Below, in pieces: positions 7,974 to 15,290 of a stretch of DNA of 42,442 nt. The stretch covers positions 1-42,442 of the forward strand of contig JAWVYO010000008.1 of NCBI GenBank assembly GCA_033722675.1, written 5' to 3'. The position numbers were made by a program, and so were the translations under genes. Position 1 is the stretch's first letter. The number at the start of each line of letters is the position of its first letter. The stretch is from DATHYU01 sp033722675 (GTDB lineage Bacteria; Actinomycetota; Acidimicrobiia; Spongiisociales; UBA11373). Below the pieces are notes generated by a model that was not told the DNA's origin, did not search any database, and was given only the letters and a program-made list of their open reading frames with translations.

Positions 7974-10289
7974 ATGGCGAAGCACGACGGCGAGCCGATG
8001 CCTGAGGAGGCACCCGACGCCGTCGATCCCGACGACATCGACCTGCGCAAGCCGGAGACCCTGACGACGCCCGAGGAGGTGCCGCGGCAGGCGCAGAAGT
8101 TCGGCACGTTCGGCGGGGTCTTCACGCCGACGCTCCTGACGATCCTCGGCGTGATCATGTACCTGCGCGAGGGATGGGTGATCGGCAACGCCGGCATCCT
8201 CGGCGGCCTGCTCATCATCCTGCTGGCGTTCGCGATCACGACGGCGACGGCGCTGTCGATGTCGTCGATCACCACCAACATCCGGATCAAGGCGGGCGGT
8301 GCCTACGCGATCATCGCCCAGTCCCTCGGGCTGGAGATCGGCGGCGCCCTCGGGATCCCGCGGTACGTGTCACAGGCGCTGGCGGTGACGCTGTACGTGT
8401 TCGGCTTCCGCGAGGGGTGGCAGTTCATCTACCCGGATCATCCGGCGATCGTGATCGACCTCGTGGTCTTCGGGCTGATCGTGGGTATCGCCTACGTGAG
8501 CGCCGGCTTCGCGATCCGGATCCAGTATCTGATCATGGTGGTGATCGCCGGATCGCTCGTGTCGATCGCAGCGGCGGCCGCCACGGGGTCGATGCAGTTC
8601 CCGCTCGAGAACGTGGGGCTGTGGGGGGACTTCCCGGGGACCGCCGAGGGCGGTTTCGAGGGCACGACGTTCTGGGTGGTCTTCGCAGTGTTCTTCCCGG
8701 CGTCGACGGGCATCATGGCGGGAGCGAACATGAGCGGGGACCTGAAGGATCCGCGCCGGTCGATCCCCCGCGGCACGCTCGCTGCCATCGCCGTGAGCCT
8801 CGTCGTGTACGTGCTCCTGGCGATCTGGCTCGCCCGCTCGGCGACGCCGGAGGAGCTGGTCTCCAACTTCACCGTGATGATCGACAAGGCCTACTGGGGC
8901 CCTGCCGTCGTGGCGGGGCTCCTCGGGGCGACGTTCTCCTCGGCGCTGGCGTCGGTCGTGGGCTCGGCGCGGATCCTCATGGCGATGGGCGAGCACGGGG
9001 TGCTCCCCGCCGGGCGGTGGCTGAGCCGGCGCACGCAGAAGGGCGAGCCGCGCAACGCGCTCCTGGTGACGACGGCGATCATCGTGGCGTCGATCATGCT
9101 GCGGGACCTCAATGCCGTGGCACCGCTCGTCACGATGTTCTTCCTCGTGACCTACGCGATGTTGAATGGCATCCTGCTGATCGAGCAGGCGCTGCGGCTC
9201 GTGAGTTTCCGTCCGGCCCTGAAGGTCCCCCCGATCGTGCCGCTCGTGGGACTGGCCGGCTCGGTCTTCTCGATGTTCATCATCCAGCCCACCCTGGCCC
9301 TCGTGTCCGTGGCGATCATGCTCGGCTTCTACGCGATCCTCGTGCGCCGGCAGCTGGACGCCCCCTTCTCCGACGTCCGCAGCGGACTGTTCGTGTCGAT
9401 GGCGCAATGGGCGACCACGAAGATCTCCCGCCTGCCCGGCGACCACGAGCGCGCCTGGACGCCGAGTCTGCTGGTCCCCGCCCGCGACGAGCACGAGGTC
9501 CGGGGGATGCACGCCTTCCTCACCTCCGTCGCGGCACCGAATGGCACCGTGCGGGTCGTGGGGATCGTGGACGGGGGGTCGGAGGCCCGCGTCGACCTCG
9601 ACGAACGGTTGGGCGAGGTGTCCCAGGGGTTCATCGACCAGGGGGTCCACAGCACCGCCACCGTCGTCCACGTTCCCGACGCCGGCTTCGCCGACGGGGT
9701 GATGGTCGGCATGCAGGCGCTCCACGGGTCGTTCTTCCGGCCCAACGTCCTGCTGCTCCGTCTCGCCGCGGGGAGCGACGCCGCGGCCCTCAGCGACGGG
9801 GAGCTCCGCCGGGTCGTCGCCGAGGCGGAGCGACGGCAGGTCGGCACCCTGCTCTGGGTGCCCCATCCGGTGAGTTCGACCGGACAGCGACGCCGGGTCA
9901 ACGTGTGGATACGCGAGCGCGGTCCGGACTGGCGGATCGGGTGGGACATCGGGAACCTCGATCTCGAGCTGCTGATCGCCCTGAAGCTGCAGCGGAACTG
10001 GAACGCCGACGTGCGGCTGGTCATGGTGGTCCAGGACGAGTCGGACGTCGACGACGCACGAGCCTTCCTCGAGGACCTCGTGCGCGTCGCCCGGGTCCAC
10101 GGTGCGGAGATCGTCGTCGGGACCGGGGACTTCCTCGACTTCGTGGCCGACGGTGCGCCGCGGGACGACGTCAGCATCTTCGGTCTCGCGGCGGATCCGC
10201 GCATCGCTCCACTCCACGATCTGGTGGCGGCCACCGGCTCCAGCTGCCTCTTCGTGCGCGACTCGGGCACCGAGAGCGCCCTCGCCTGA
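7974..10289 (+). CDS. SLC12/APC-superfamily cation-chloride cotransporter-like permease
   Basis: This is a 771-residue transporter. After a charged N-terminus (about 40 residues), the first helix region carries TPTLLTILGVIMYLREGWV. That closely follows the helix-1 signature of bacterial relatives of Na-K-Cl cotransporters (SLC12) in the APC superfamily. About twelve hydrophobic segments run to residue 460, with the conserved GIMAGANMSGDLKDP loop near 250. A hydrophilic C-terminal domain (about 475-770) contains alternating beta/alpha segments reminiscent of universal-stress-like domains, similar in layout to the cytosolic regulatory domain of SLC12 proteins. The likely role is salt or ion co-transport in osmotic balance; the ion specificity is unknown. 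A GTG at 7950 gives 8 more residues. I prefer the ATG at 7974 because a TAGGCT -10 box at 7941 would put the transcript start near 7952. Confidence 0.82.
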   Translation: MAKHDGEPMPEEAPDAVDPDDIDLRKPETLTTPEEVPRQAQKFGTFGGVFTPTLLTILGVIMYLREGWVIGNAGILGGLLIILLAFAITTATALSMSSITTNIRIKAGGAYAIIAQSLGLEIGGALGIPRYVSQALAVTLYVFGFREGWQFIYPDHPAIVIDLVVFGLIVGIAYVSAGFAIRIQYLIMVVIAGSLVSIAAAAATGSMQFPLENVGLWGDFPGTAEGGFEGTTFWVVFAVFFPASTGIMAGANMSGDLKDPRRSIPRGTLAAIAVSLVVYVLLAIWLARSATPEELVSNFTVMIDKAYWGPAVVAGLLGATFSSALASVVGSARILMAMGEHGVLPAGRWLSRRTQKGEPRNALLVTTAIIVASIMLRDLNAVAPLVTMFFLVTYAMLNGILLIEQALRLVSFRPALKVPPIVPLVGLAGSVFSMFIIQPTLALVSVAIMLGFYAILVRRQLDAPFSDVRSGLFVSMAQWATTKISRLPGDHERAWTPSLLVPARDEHEVRGMHAFLTSVAAPNGTVRVVGIVDGGSEARVDLDERLGEVSQGFIDQGVHSTATVVHVPDAGFADGVMVGMQALHGSFFRPNVLLLRLAAGSDAAALSDGELRRVVAEAERRQVGTLLWVPHPVSSTGQRRRVNVWIRERGPDWRIGWDIGNLDLELLIALKLQRNWNADVRLVMVVQDESDVDDARAFLEDLVRVARVHGAEIVVGTGDFLDFVADGAPRDDVSIFGLAADPRIAPLHDLVAATGSSCLFVRDSGTESALA

Positions 10290-10310
10290 GCCTCCGGGTG
10301 CGACGAATGC

Positions 10311-10345
10311 AAGAATTCGAATGTATTGTGGTCCCGTCACGGGAC
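10311..10345 (+). promoter_or_regulatory. AT-rich palindrome, -10 box and hairpin before MBL-rhodanese gene
   Basis: The sequence ATTCGAAT (10315-10322) is a perfect palindrome inside an AT-rich patch that stands out in this GC-rich genome. It sits immediately upstream of TATTGT (10324-10329), a TANNNT -10 candidate. A repressor bound there would block RNA polymerase. ArsR-family persulfide sensors (BigR/SqrR) control such genes in other bacteria through AT-rich palindromes, so that is my inference. A 6-bp hairpin (GTCCCG TCA CGGGAC, 10331-10345) follows in the leader. Confidence 0.45.
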
Positions 10346-10368
10346 GTGCCGGTGAGGGAGTGATCCGC

Positions 10369-11748
10369 ATGGATGTCATCCAGATCGACGGAGGCTCGCC
10401 GGCCGTCGAGATCGTGCAGGTTCGTACCCCGGATCTCGGGGACCACTCCTACGTGATCCGCGTCGGCGACGACGCCGTCGTCGTGGATCCGCAGCGCGAC
10501 ATCGAGCGGATGGAGCGGGCGCTGGGCGGGGCCCGGCTGCTCGCCGTCTTCGAGACGCACATCCACAACGACTACGTGACCGGCGGCCACCTCCTCGCCG
10601 AACGTCACGGTGCCGAGTACGTCCTGCCCGCCGGCAGCGGGGCGGCGGTGCCCCATCGACCCATCGCCGACGGCGGGACCTTCCCGATCGGCCACGGATG
10701 GACGATGCGGGCCGTCCACACGCCTGGCCACACCCCGAATCACATGTCCTACGAACTCGCCGGTCCCGACGGGCCGGCGGCCGTCTGTTCGGGCGGGTCG
10801 ATGCTGGTGGGGGCCGTCGGTCGTTCCGACCTCCTGGGTCCCGACCTGACGGAGGGGCTGTGCCGCAGCCAGTTCCGATCGGTGCGGCACCTCGCCGACG
10901 TCCTGCCGGACCCGGCGGTCGTCGCCCCCACGCACGGGGCCGGGTCCTTCTGCTCGGCGTCCGACGTCGCGGACACGACGTCGACGGTCGGGGCCGAGCG
11001 TGACCGCAACCCCGCCCTCGTCGAGGACGACGAGGACACCTTCGTCCGCACCCAGCTGGCCGGATACCGCCTCCATCCCACCTACTACCGCCACATGGGA
11101 CCGGCGAACCTCGTGGGCGTCGACCCGATCGACACGGGTCCCCTGCCGGAGGTCGTCCCCGAGGAACTCGACGGCATCGACGCAGAGGTCGTCGATCTGC
11201 GGCCGGTCGCGGACTGGGCCGACGGCCACGTCCCCGGCTCCCTGTGCATCCCGTCGCGTGAGGACTTCGCCCAGTACGTCGGGTGGGTGCTGCCGTGGAA
11301 CCGGGACCTCGTCCTCGTCGGCGCGCCCGGTGAGATCGACGACGCCAGGATGCGTCTGGCGCGCATCGGATACGACGCCGTCGTCGGCGTGGTGACCGAC
11401 GACCTCCGCGCCTGGCGGGAGTCGGGCCGGGAGCTGTCCGATGCCCGCGTGGCGACGTTCGCAGACCTGCGTTCGGCGTCGCCGACGTTCGTGCTCGACG
11501 TGCGTGATCCGCTCGAGGTCGCCGATGGCCACCTCGACGGCGCCGCCGCCCTCCACGTGTCCCGCGTGCCCACCGACGCGCTGCCCGGTGAGCCGGGGGA
11601 CGAGGTCTGGATCCACTGCGCCACCGGCTACCGCGCGTCGATCGCGGCGGGGTTCCTCGAGCGACGCGGCCGCCGGCCGGTGGTCGTCGCCGACGACTGG
11701 GACGAGCACGGTCGTCCGCTGGCGGGGGCCGCGGCCGCCTCGACGTAG
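10369..11748 (+). CDS. MBL-fold persulfide dioxygenase-like protein with two rhodanese domains
   Basis: This 459-residue protein has an N-terminal metallo-beta-lactamase domain (about 1-245) and two rhodanese domains (about 250-355 and 365-455). The metal motif reads H64-x-H66-x-D68-Y69, with Tyr where many family members have the last His. Further ligands are expected in HTPGH and THGAG. The first rhodanese domain lacks a catalytic Cys. The second has it at C417 in HCATGYRAS. Such fusions oxidise persulfide to sulfite and pass sulfane sulfur on in H2S detoxification (ETHE1/CstB type). The ATG is preceded by GAGGGAG with 8 nt spacing. An AT-rich operator-like palindrome lies upstream. A cytochrome c gene follows after 76 nt on the same strand. 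Confidence 0.88.
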   Translation: MDVIQIDGGSPAVEIVQVRTPDLGDHSYVIRVGDDAVVVDPQRDIERMERALGGARLLAVFETHIHNDYVTGGHLLAERHGAEYVLPAGSGAAVPHRPIADGGTFPIGHGWTMRAVHTPGHTPNHMSYELAGPDGPAAVCSGGSMLVGAVGRSDLLGPDLTEGLCRSQFRSVRHLADVLPDPAVVAPTHGAGSFCSASDVADTTSTVGAERDRNPALVEDDEDTFVRTQLAGYRLHPTYYRHMGPANLVGVDPIDTGPLPEVVPEELDGIDAEVVDLRPVADWADGHVPGSLCIPSREDFAQYVGWVLPWNRDLVLVGAPGEIDDARMRLARIGYDAVVGVVTDDLRAWRESGRELSDARVATFADLRSASPTFVLDVRDPLEVADGHLDGAAALHVSRVPTDALPGEPGDEVWIHCATGYRASIAAGFLERRGRRPVVVADDWDEHGRPLAGAAAAST

Positions 11749-11824
11749 GAGCGGGGTCCTTCGGCCCTGGGCCCGGGCGGTCGCGGTCCCGACCATGACC
11801 CGCACCAGACAGGGAAGGACATCG

Positions 11825-12238
11825 ATGCGACGACTCGCCATCACCGTCGTCGTCGCCCTCTCGCTCGTCGCGGCCGGCTGTGGCGACGACGACGCGGGCG
11901 GCGACGCGGCCGCGACCACCACGGAGGCACCCGCGACCACGGGGCAGGCCATCGTCGGCGACCCCGACCACGGCCTCGAGATCTACGAGGGATCCTGCAT
12001 GGTGTGCCACGGACCGAACGGCGAAGGCATCGAGGGCCTCGGGAAGCCGTGGCAGGGCTCGGACTTCATCAACACCCACACCGACGAGGAACTGATCGAG
12101 TTCATCAAGGAAGGAAGGGCGTCTGACCATCCCGACAACGACACCGGGATCGCCATGCCTCCGTACGGTGGGAACACGACCCTGACCGACGACGACCTCC
12201 AGGACCTCGTCGCCTACATGCGGACGCTCAACCTCTGA
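11825..12238 (+). CDS. Lipoprotein monohaem cytochrome c
   Basis: This is a 137-residue exported electron carrier. It has an N-terminal signal with lipobox VAAGC (C19), an acidic and Thr-rich linker (20-45), and a class I cytochrome c domain. The haem motif is C58-M-V-C61-H62, and the probable axial ligand Met111 sits in IAMPPYGG. It should be anchored on the outer face of the cytoplasmic membrane and pass electrons to a terminal oxidase or another acceptor. The sequence GGGAAGGAC lies 5-13 nt before the ATG and serves as ribosome binding site. It follows the MBL-rhodanese gene, so a role in draining electrons from sulfur oxidation is possible but unproven. A strong hairpin lies just after the stop. 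Confidence 0.88.
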   Translation: MRRLAITVVVALSLVAAGCGDDDAGGDAAATTTEAPATTGQAIVGDPDHGLEIYEGSCMVCHGPNGEGIEGLGKPWQGSDFINTHTDEELIEFIKEGRASDHPDNDTGIAMPPYGGNTTLTDDDLQDLVAYMRTLNL

Positions 12239-12244
12239 GACGCG

Positions 12245-12276
12245 GGTGAGCCCCCGGCGGCTGCCGGGGGCTCACC
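12245..12276. terminator. Bidirectional hairpin terminator
   Basis: A perfect 13-bp inverted repeat, GGTGAGCCCCCGG / CCGGGGGCTCACC, has a 6-nt loop. It fills the gap between the convergent cytochrome c (+) and ferritin-like (-) genes. No T-tract is present, as is common for hairpins in high-GC actinobacteria. Confidence 0.75.
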
Positions 12277-12290
12277 GTGGTCGATTCGGA

Positions 12291-12521
12291 TCAGCCGATG
12301 CCGGCGCCGGCCGTCACGTCCTTGAGGAGGTCGTGACACTGCTGGGCACGCTCCTCGTCCTGGCGCTTGCACTCACGGACGAACTCCGCGATGTCGGGGT
12401 GGTCGGCGGCGTGGGCGTCGGCGAGGAACTTGTCATACACCTCTGCGCCCTTCAGGGCGTGGTACTGGATACTCACGAGGTCGTAGACCACGTTGTCGGC
12501 GATCGTGTGTTCACTGGCCAT
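12291..12521 (-). CDS. Small ferritin-like helical protein
   Basis: This 76-residue acidic protein is predicted to be two helices. Potential metal ligands repeat in the pattern Y20-H21...E27 and E56-E57...C62-H63, with the linker HPDIAEF between. It resembles half of a four-helix ferritin-like bundle, so a dimer could form one bundle; this is inference from pattern only. The sequence AGGAAG lies 6-11 nt before the ATG. A GTTT-N16-GGGTAT promoter (12551-12576) gives it its own stress-type transcript with a leader of about 20 nt. It is the last gene of the minus-strand stress island and ends at the shared hairpin. Iron or redox storage during stress would fit, but no function is established. 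Confidence 0.72.
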   Translation of the reverse strand: MASEHTIADNVVYDLVSIQYHALKGAEVYDKFLADAHAADHPDIAEFVRECKRQDEERAQQCHDLLKDVTAGAGIG

Positions 12522-12550
12522 CGGGCACTTCCTGGTTGCGCATCCATTTC

Positions 12551-12576
12551 ATACCCGCCGAGGCCCTGCGGAAAAC
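12551..12576 (-). promoter_or_regulatory. SigF/SigB-type promoter of ferritin-like gene
   Basis: On the minus strand the sequence is GTTT (12576-12573), exactly 16 nt, then GGGTAT (12556-12551). It is a textbook match to the actinobacterial SigF/SigB consensus, and it lies 30 nt upstream of the ATG in otherwise non-coding DNA. Confidence 0.72.
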
Positions 12577-12624
12577 GCTCCGAGCCGCGACGCGACCCTC
12601 CGTGGCACGCCGCCGGACCGGTGC

Positions 12625-12789
12625 TCAGCCGTCGTAGCCGGCGGCGTGCGCCGCCTGGGCCTGCTTCTCGGCCTTGGCCTTCGCCGCCTTGCGGCTCTGC
12701 TCGTCCCCGGCGGTGTAGTGGTACTTCTTGCCGCTGTCGCCCCACTGGTAATAGGGGCCCTGACTGTCCTTGCTGCGGTGGATGGGCAC
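12625..12789 (-). CDS. 54-residue basic hypothetical protein
   Basis: This is a very small protein starting at GTG 12789. The AAGGAG ribosome binding site is 5 nt before the start, which decides it. The N-terminal half is polar and aromatic (PYYQWGDSGKKYHY). The C-terminal half is a Lys/Ala-rich helix (SRKAAKAKAEKQAQAAHAAGY), so it is strongly basic and may bind nucleic acid. I know no function for it. The gene has its own GGGTAT promoter at 12819-12843, which supports it being real. It lies between the FAD oxidoreductase and the ferritin-like gene in the stress island, all on the same strand. Confidence 0.7.
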   Translation of the reverse strand: MPIHRSKDSQGPYYQWGDSGKKYHYTAGDEQSRKAAKAKAEKQAQAAHAAGYDG

Positions 12790-12818
12790 GGGGTCTCCTT
12801 CCGGTCGTCCGTGACCCG

Positions 12819-12843
12819 ATACCCGGCCGGTCGTCCCCGGAAC
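12819..12843 (-). promoter_or_regulatory. SigF/SigB-type promoter of 54-residue protein gene
   Basis: On the minus strand the sequence is GTTC (12843-12840), 15 nt, then GGGTAT (12824-12819). The -35 element begins only 2 nt after the stop of the upstream oxidoreductase gene. The small gene can therefore be transcribed both from this site and by read-through. Confidence 0.6.
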
Positions 12844-12845
12844 CC

Positions 12846-14237
12846 TCAGCGGTGGCGGACCGACCACCACCAGCGAACGAGGGACCTGATGGTGGGGCCG
12901 ACCACCGGCGTGCGGAGCAGGTCGCGCGACCACCGGTGGGCGACGGCGGCGGTCGCCGAGGCGGCCGTCGGATAGACGGTCGGTACCTCGAGGGCGTCGG
13001 GGACGGGGCGTCCGACGAGTCCCGCCCACACGGCGGCGGCGTCGGCGGCATGCGGGCCGACGATCGTCGCCCCCTCGATACGGCCGAGGCGGGAGACCGC
13101 CACGTCCACGAAGCCGCGGCGCGCGGCGCCGGTCACGGAACGGTCGACCTCCTCTGCCGACAGCCGGACTACGCGCCCGTGGTCGGGGGAGCGGGCCCGC
13201 CCGACCTGCGCGATCTCGGGATCCGTGAAGACGGCCCAGCGGCGGACGGACCGGTGGCGGTGACCGAAGGGGAGCAGCATGTCCCGAAGTGCCGAGGCCG
13301 CCTGGGCCGAGGCCTCGTGGGTGAATCCTGCTCCGATCACGTCGCCGACGGCATGGATGTGGGGTCGGGTGGTCCGGAGCCGGGCGTCGACCGATACGGC
13401 GCCGTCGGGCCGGACGCGGACGCCGATCGTCTCGAGGTCGAGGTCGTCGGTGACGGGCGTGGTGCCGGTGGCGACGAGGAGGTCCGAGCCCGGCACCGAG
13501 CGGCCATCGTCGAGGACGACGGCGGACCCGTCGGGGCGGGCACCCGTCACGGACCGTCCGGACACGATGGACGTGCCCTCCTGCTCCAGCGTCCGGCGGA
13601 GGAGGCGCGACGCCTCGGGGTGGGCGTCGGGGAGCAGCCGATCACCTTCGGTGACGAGGACGACCTCGCTGCCGAGGCGTCGGAACGCCTGACCCAGTTC
13701 CACGCCGACGGGTCCTCCGCCGACGACCACGAGCCGCTCGGGGACGCGATCGAGATCCCACACCGTGTCGGAGGTGAGGTGGGGCACGCCGGCGAGCGCC
13801 GCCGGCACCCGCGGCCGGGATCCCGTCGCCACGACGAAGCGGCGGGCGGCCAGCGACGTGTCGCCGACCGCCAGCGTGTGGGAGTCGACGAAGCGCGCGG
13901 CGGCCCGGTGGAACGTCACGCCGGCGTCGTCCAGCACGTCCTCGTCTTCGTGCTCGGCCACGGTGTGGCGCGTGCCACGAACGTGGCGCATGACGGCCGA
14001 CCCATCCACGACGACGTCGTCGGCCACCACGCCCACGCCCACGGAACTCCGCGCCTCGTGGGCGCGGCGGGCGACGTCGATGAGGGTCTTCGAAGGGATG
14101 CACCCGGTCCAGGTGCATTCGCCACCGGGTGCTCTCGGGTCACAGAGCGCCACGTCGAGTCCGAGTTCGGCGGCTCCGACCGCGACGCTCAACCCGGCGG
14201 ATCCCCCGCCGAGGACGACGAGGTCGTGGGTCGTCAC
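12846..14237 (-). CDS. FAD-dependent pyridine nucleotide-disulfide oxidoreductase
   Basis: This is a 463-residue flavoprotein of the dihydrolipoamide dehydrogenase / glutathione reductase / mercuric reductase family. It has an FAD-binding GGGSAG at 10-15 and the redox disulfide motif GGEC41-TWTG-C46-IPSK. An NAD(P)-binding VVVGGGPVGVE comes near residue 170, followed by the second FAD motif AVGDV and a C-terminal dimerisation domain. At the place of the usual catalytic HPT..E dyad the sequence has YPTAAS, so the acid-base His and its Glu are missing. The substrate is therefore probably not lipoamide or glutathione. The GTG start overlaps the CYTH gene's TGA (GTGA), with GGGGAG just upstream; a GTG one codon earlier is possible. 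It is the fifth gene of the dodecin operon. Confidence 0.88.
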   Translation of the reverse strand: MTTHDLVVLGGGSAGLSVAVGAAELGLDVALCDPRAPGGECTWTGCIPSKTLIDVARRAHEARSSVGVGVVADDVVVDGSAVMRHVRGTRHTVAEHEDEDVLDDAGVTFHRAAARFVDSHTLAVGDTSLAARRFVVATGSRPRVPAALAGVPHLTSDTVWDLDRVPERLVVVGGGPVGVELGQAFRRLGSEVVLVTEGDRLLPDAHPEASRLLRRTLEQEGTSIVSGRSVTGARPDGSAVVLDDGRSVPGSDLLVATGTTPVTDDLDLETIGVRVRPDGAVSVDARLRTTRPHIHAVGDVIGAGFTHEASAQAASALRDMLLPFGHRHRSVRRWAVFTDPEIAQVGRARSPDHGRVVRLSAEEVDRSVTGAARRGFVDVAVSRLGRIEGATIVGPHAADAAAVWAGLVGRPVPDALEVPTVYPTAASATAAVAHRWSRDLLRTPVVGPTIRSLVRWWWSVRHR

Positions 14238-14701
14238 CACTCCCCGAAGGGCCGCTGCACGAGGCTCGCGTTGTAGTACCGGGAATCGCCGGTGACGTCC
14301 TCGCCGACCCATTCGGGCAGCGGTGGGACCTCCTGCTCGTCGCCGACCTCCACCTCGGCCAGCACGAGCCCCGCGTTGGCGCCGGTGAAGACGTCGATCT
14401 CCCACGTGTACCCGTCGCGTTCGACGAGATGCCGACGTTTCTCGATCAGGGGCCGGAGCGCGAGGTCGTCGAGGATCTCCCGGGCTTCGTCGGCGGGGAG
14501 GTCGTACTCGAACTCGACGCGGGACGCCCCGTCGGTGGCGCCCTTGAGGTTCAGCGTGGCGTCGCCGTCGCGGATCCGGACCCGGACCGCGCGTTCGGGG
14601 TCCGCGGCGAGATACCCCTGGACGATCGAGGTCCCGGCGTCGGCCTCCTCGCGCCAGCGCTCGTCGGCGACGAGGTACTGCCGTTCGATCTCACTCGGCA
14701 T
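14234..14701 (-). CDS. CYTH-domain protein (triphosphatase family)
   Basis: This 155-residue protein covers a full CYTH domain. The family hydrolyses triphosphates (inorganic triphosphate, thiamine triphosphate) inside a charged beta-tunnel. The N-terminal motif reads E4-I-E6-R-Q8, where the hallmark is ExExK, so the lysine has become Gln. Charged strands follow as expected: VRVRIRDG, ATLNLKG, RVEFEYDL, EKRRHLV, WEIDVFTG and LAEVEV. It ends with the usual DVTGDSRYYNASL helix region. The ATG overlaps the upstream gene by 11 nt, and the stop overlaps the next GTG. It sits beside a second, divergent CYTH-like gene within the stress operon. Substrate choice is uncertain because of the Lys to Gln change. 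Confidence 0.87.
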   Translation of the reverse strand: MPSEIERQYLVADERWREEADAGTSIVQGYLAADPERAVRVRIRDGDATLNLKGATDGASRVEFEYDLPADEAREILDDLALRPLIEKRRHLVERDGYTWEIDVFTGANAGLVLAEVEVGDEQEVPPLPEWVGEDVTGDSRYYNASLVQRPFGEW

Positions 14702-15290
14702 CGAGCCAGCCGGTGTCGCCGTCGGCCACCCGGGCGGCGGCCTCCGCCATCGAGACGTTCGGGAGCTCGTCGAGGCCGAGTTCCGTCCTGAGTTCGACCA
14801 GGGGGTCCAGCTCGGGGCCTTCGATGACGGCCGTCCGCGTCGCGACCTCGCCGAGGACCACGTCGGTCATCTCGCCCGCGATGTCGTCGGGAAGGTCGAA
14901 GGCATGGCGGCGCTTGGCAGCCACGACGGTGGGGACACCCGCCTCCTCGAGCGACCTGATCAGCTCGTCGACGGTCGCCCCGGCGGGCGGCAGCGCGTCG
15001 AGGTCGACACCGGTCTCGTCGAAGACCCGTTCGAGCACGTCCCGGTCGACGGGGAATGCCTCCTCGATGTCCGGCGTCCAGCGTTCGAATCCGTCCTCGG
15101 TGCCGATCAGGCGCTTCGTCTCGATGCGTCCCTCGCGCATCTTCACATTGAGCCCCTCGGCGCGGGTGACGACGTAGCGATCACGCCGGGTCGTGGAGCC
15201 GGTGGGCTCCCCCCGGTCGGCGAGGGAGGTCTCGAGGTCGGCGGCATCGCCCCACACCCGGAACTCCAGGCGGGCGGGCCCGCCGCTCAT
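14691..15290 (-). CDS. Divergent CYTH-like protein
   Basis: This is a 199-residue protein. It lacks an ExExK motif, but its strand pattern resembles a CYTH fold. It shows LEFRVWG at the N-terminus, then the charged pair LNVKMREGRIETKRLIG, AAKRRHAFDLP, EMTDVVLGE, and a final AVIEGPELDPLVELRTELGL with PNVS. That last layout is typical of CYTH C-termini. I infer a CYTH relative that acts on a phosphorylated substrate or partners with the adjacent CYTH protein. The ATG at 15290 overlaps the stop of the glycine-zipper gene (ATGA), and the 3' end overlaps the next start by 11 nt. Translation is therefore coupled on both sides. Assignment to the fold is moderate; the gene itself is secure. Confidence 0.75.
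   Translation of the reverse strand: MSGGPARLEFRVWGDAADLETSLADRGEPTGSTTRRDRYVVTRAEGLNVKMREGRIETKRLIGTEDGFERWTPDIEEAFPVDRDVLERVFDETGVDLDALPPAGATVDELIRSLEEAGVPTVVAAKRRHAFDLPDDIAGEMTDVVLGEVATRTAVIEGPELDPLVELRTELGLDELPNVSMAEAAARVADGDTGWLDAE

Noticed and set aside
8370..10379. A long minus-strand frame opposite the SLC12-like gene
   Set aside because: Arg/His/Asp-rich translation with no domain. It is a shadow of a clear transporter with correct motifs on the plus strand.
12246..14276. A plus-strand frame of 676 codons across the stress island
   Set aside because: It would overlap three well-supported minus-strand genes, including FAD and CYTH proteins with family motifs. The translation is Gly/Arg/Asp-rich and unlike a protein family.
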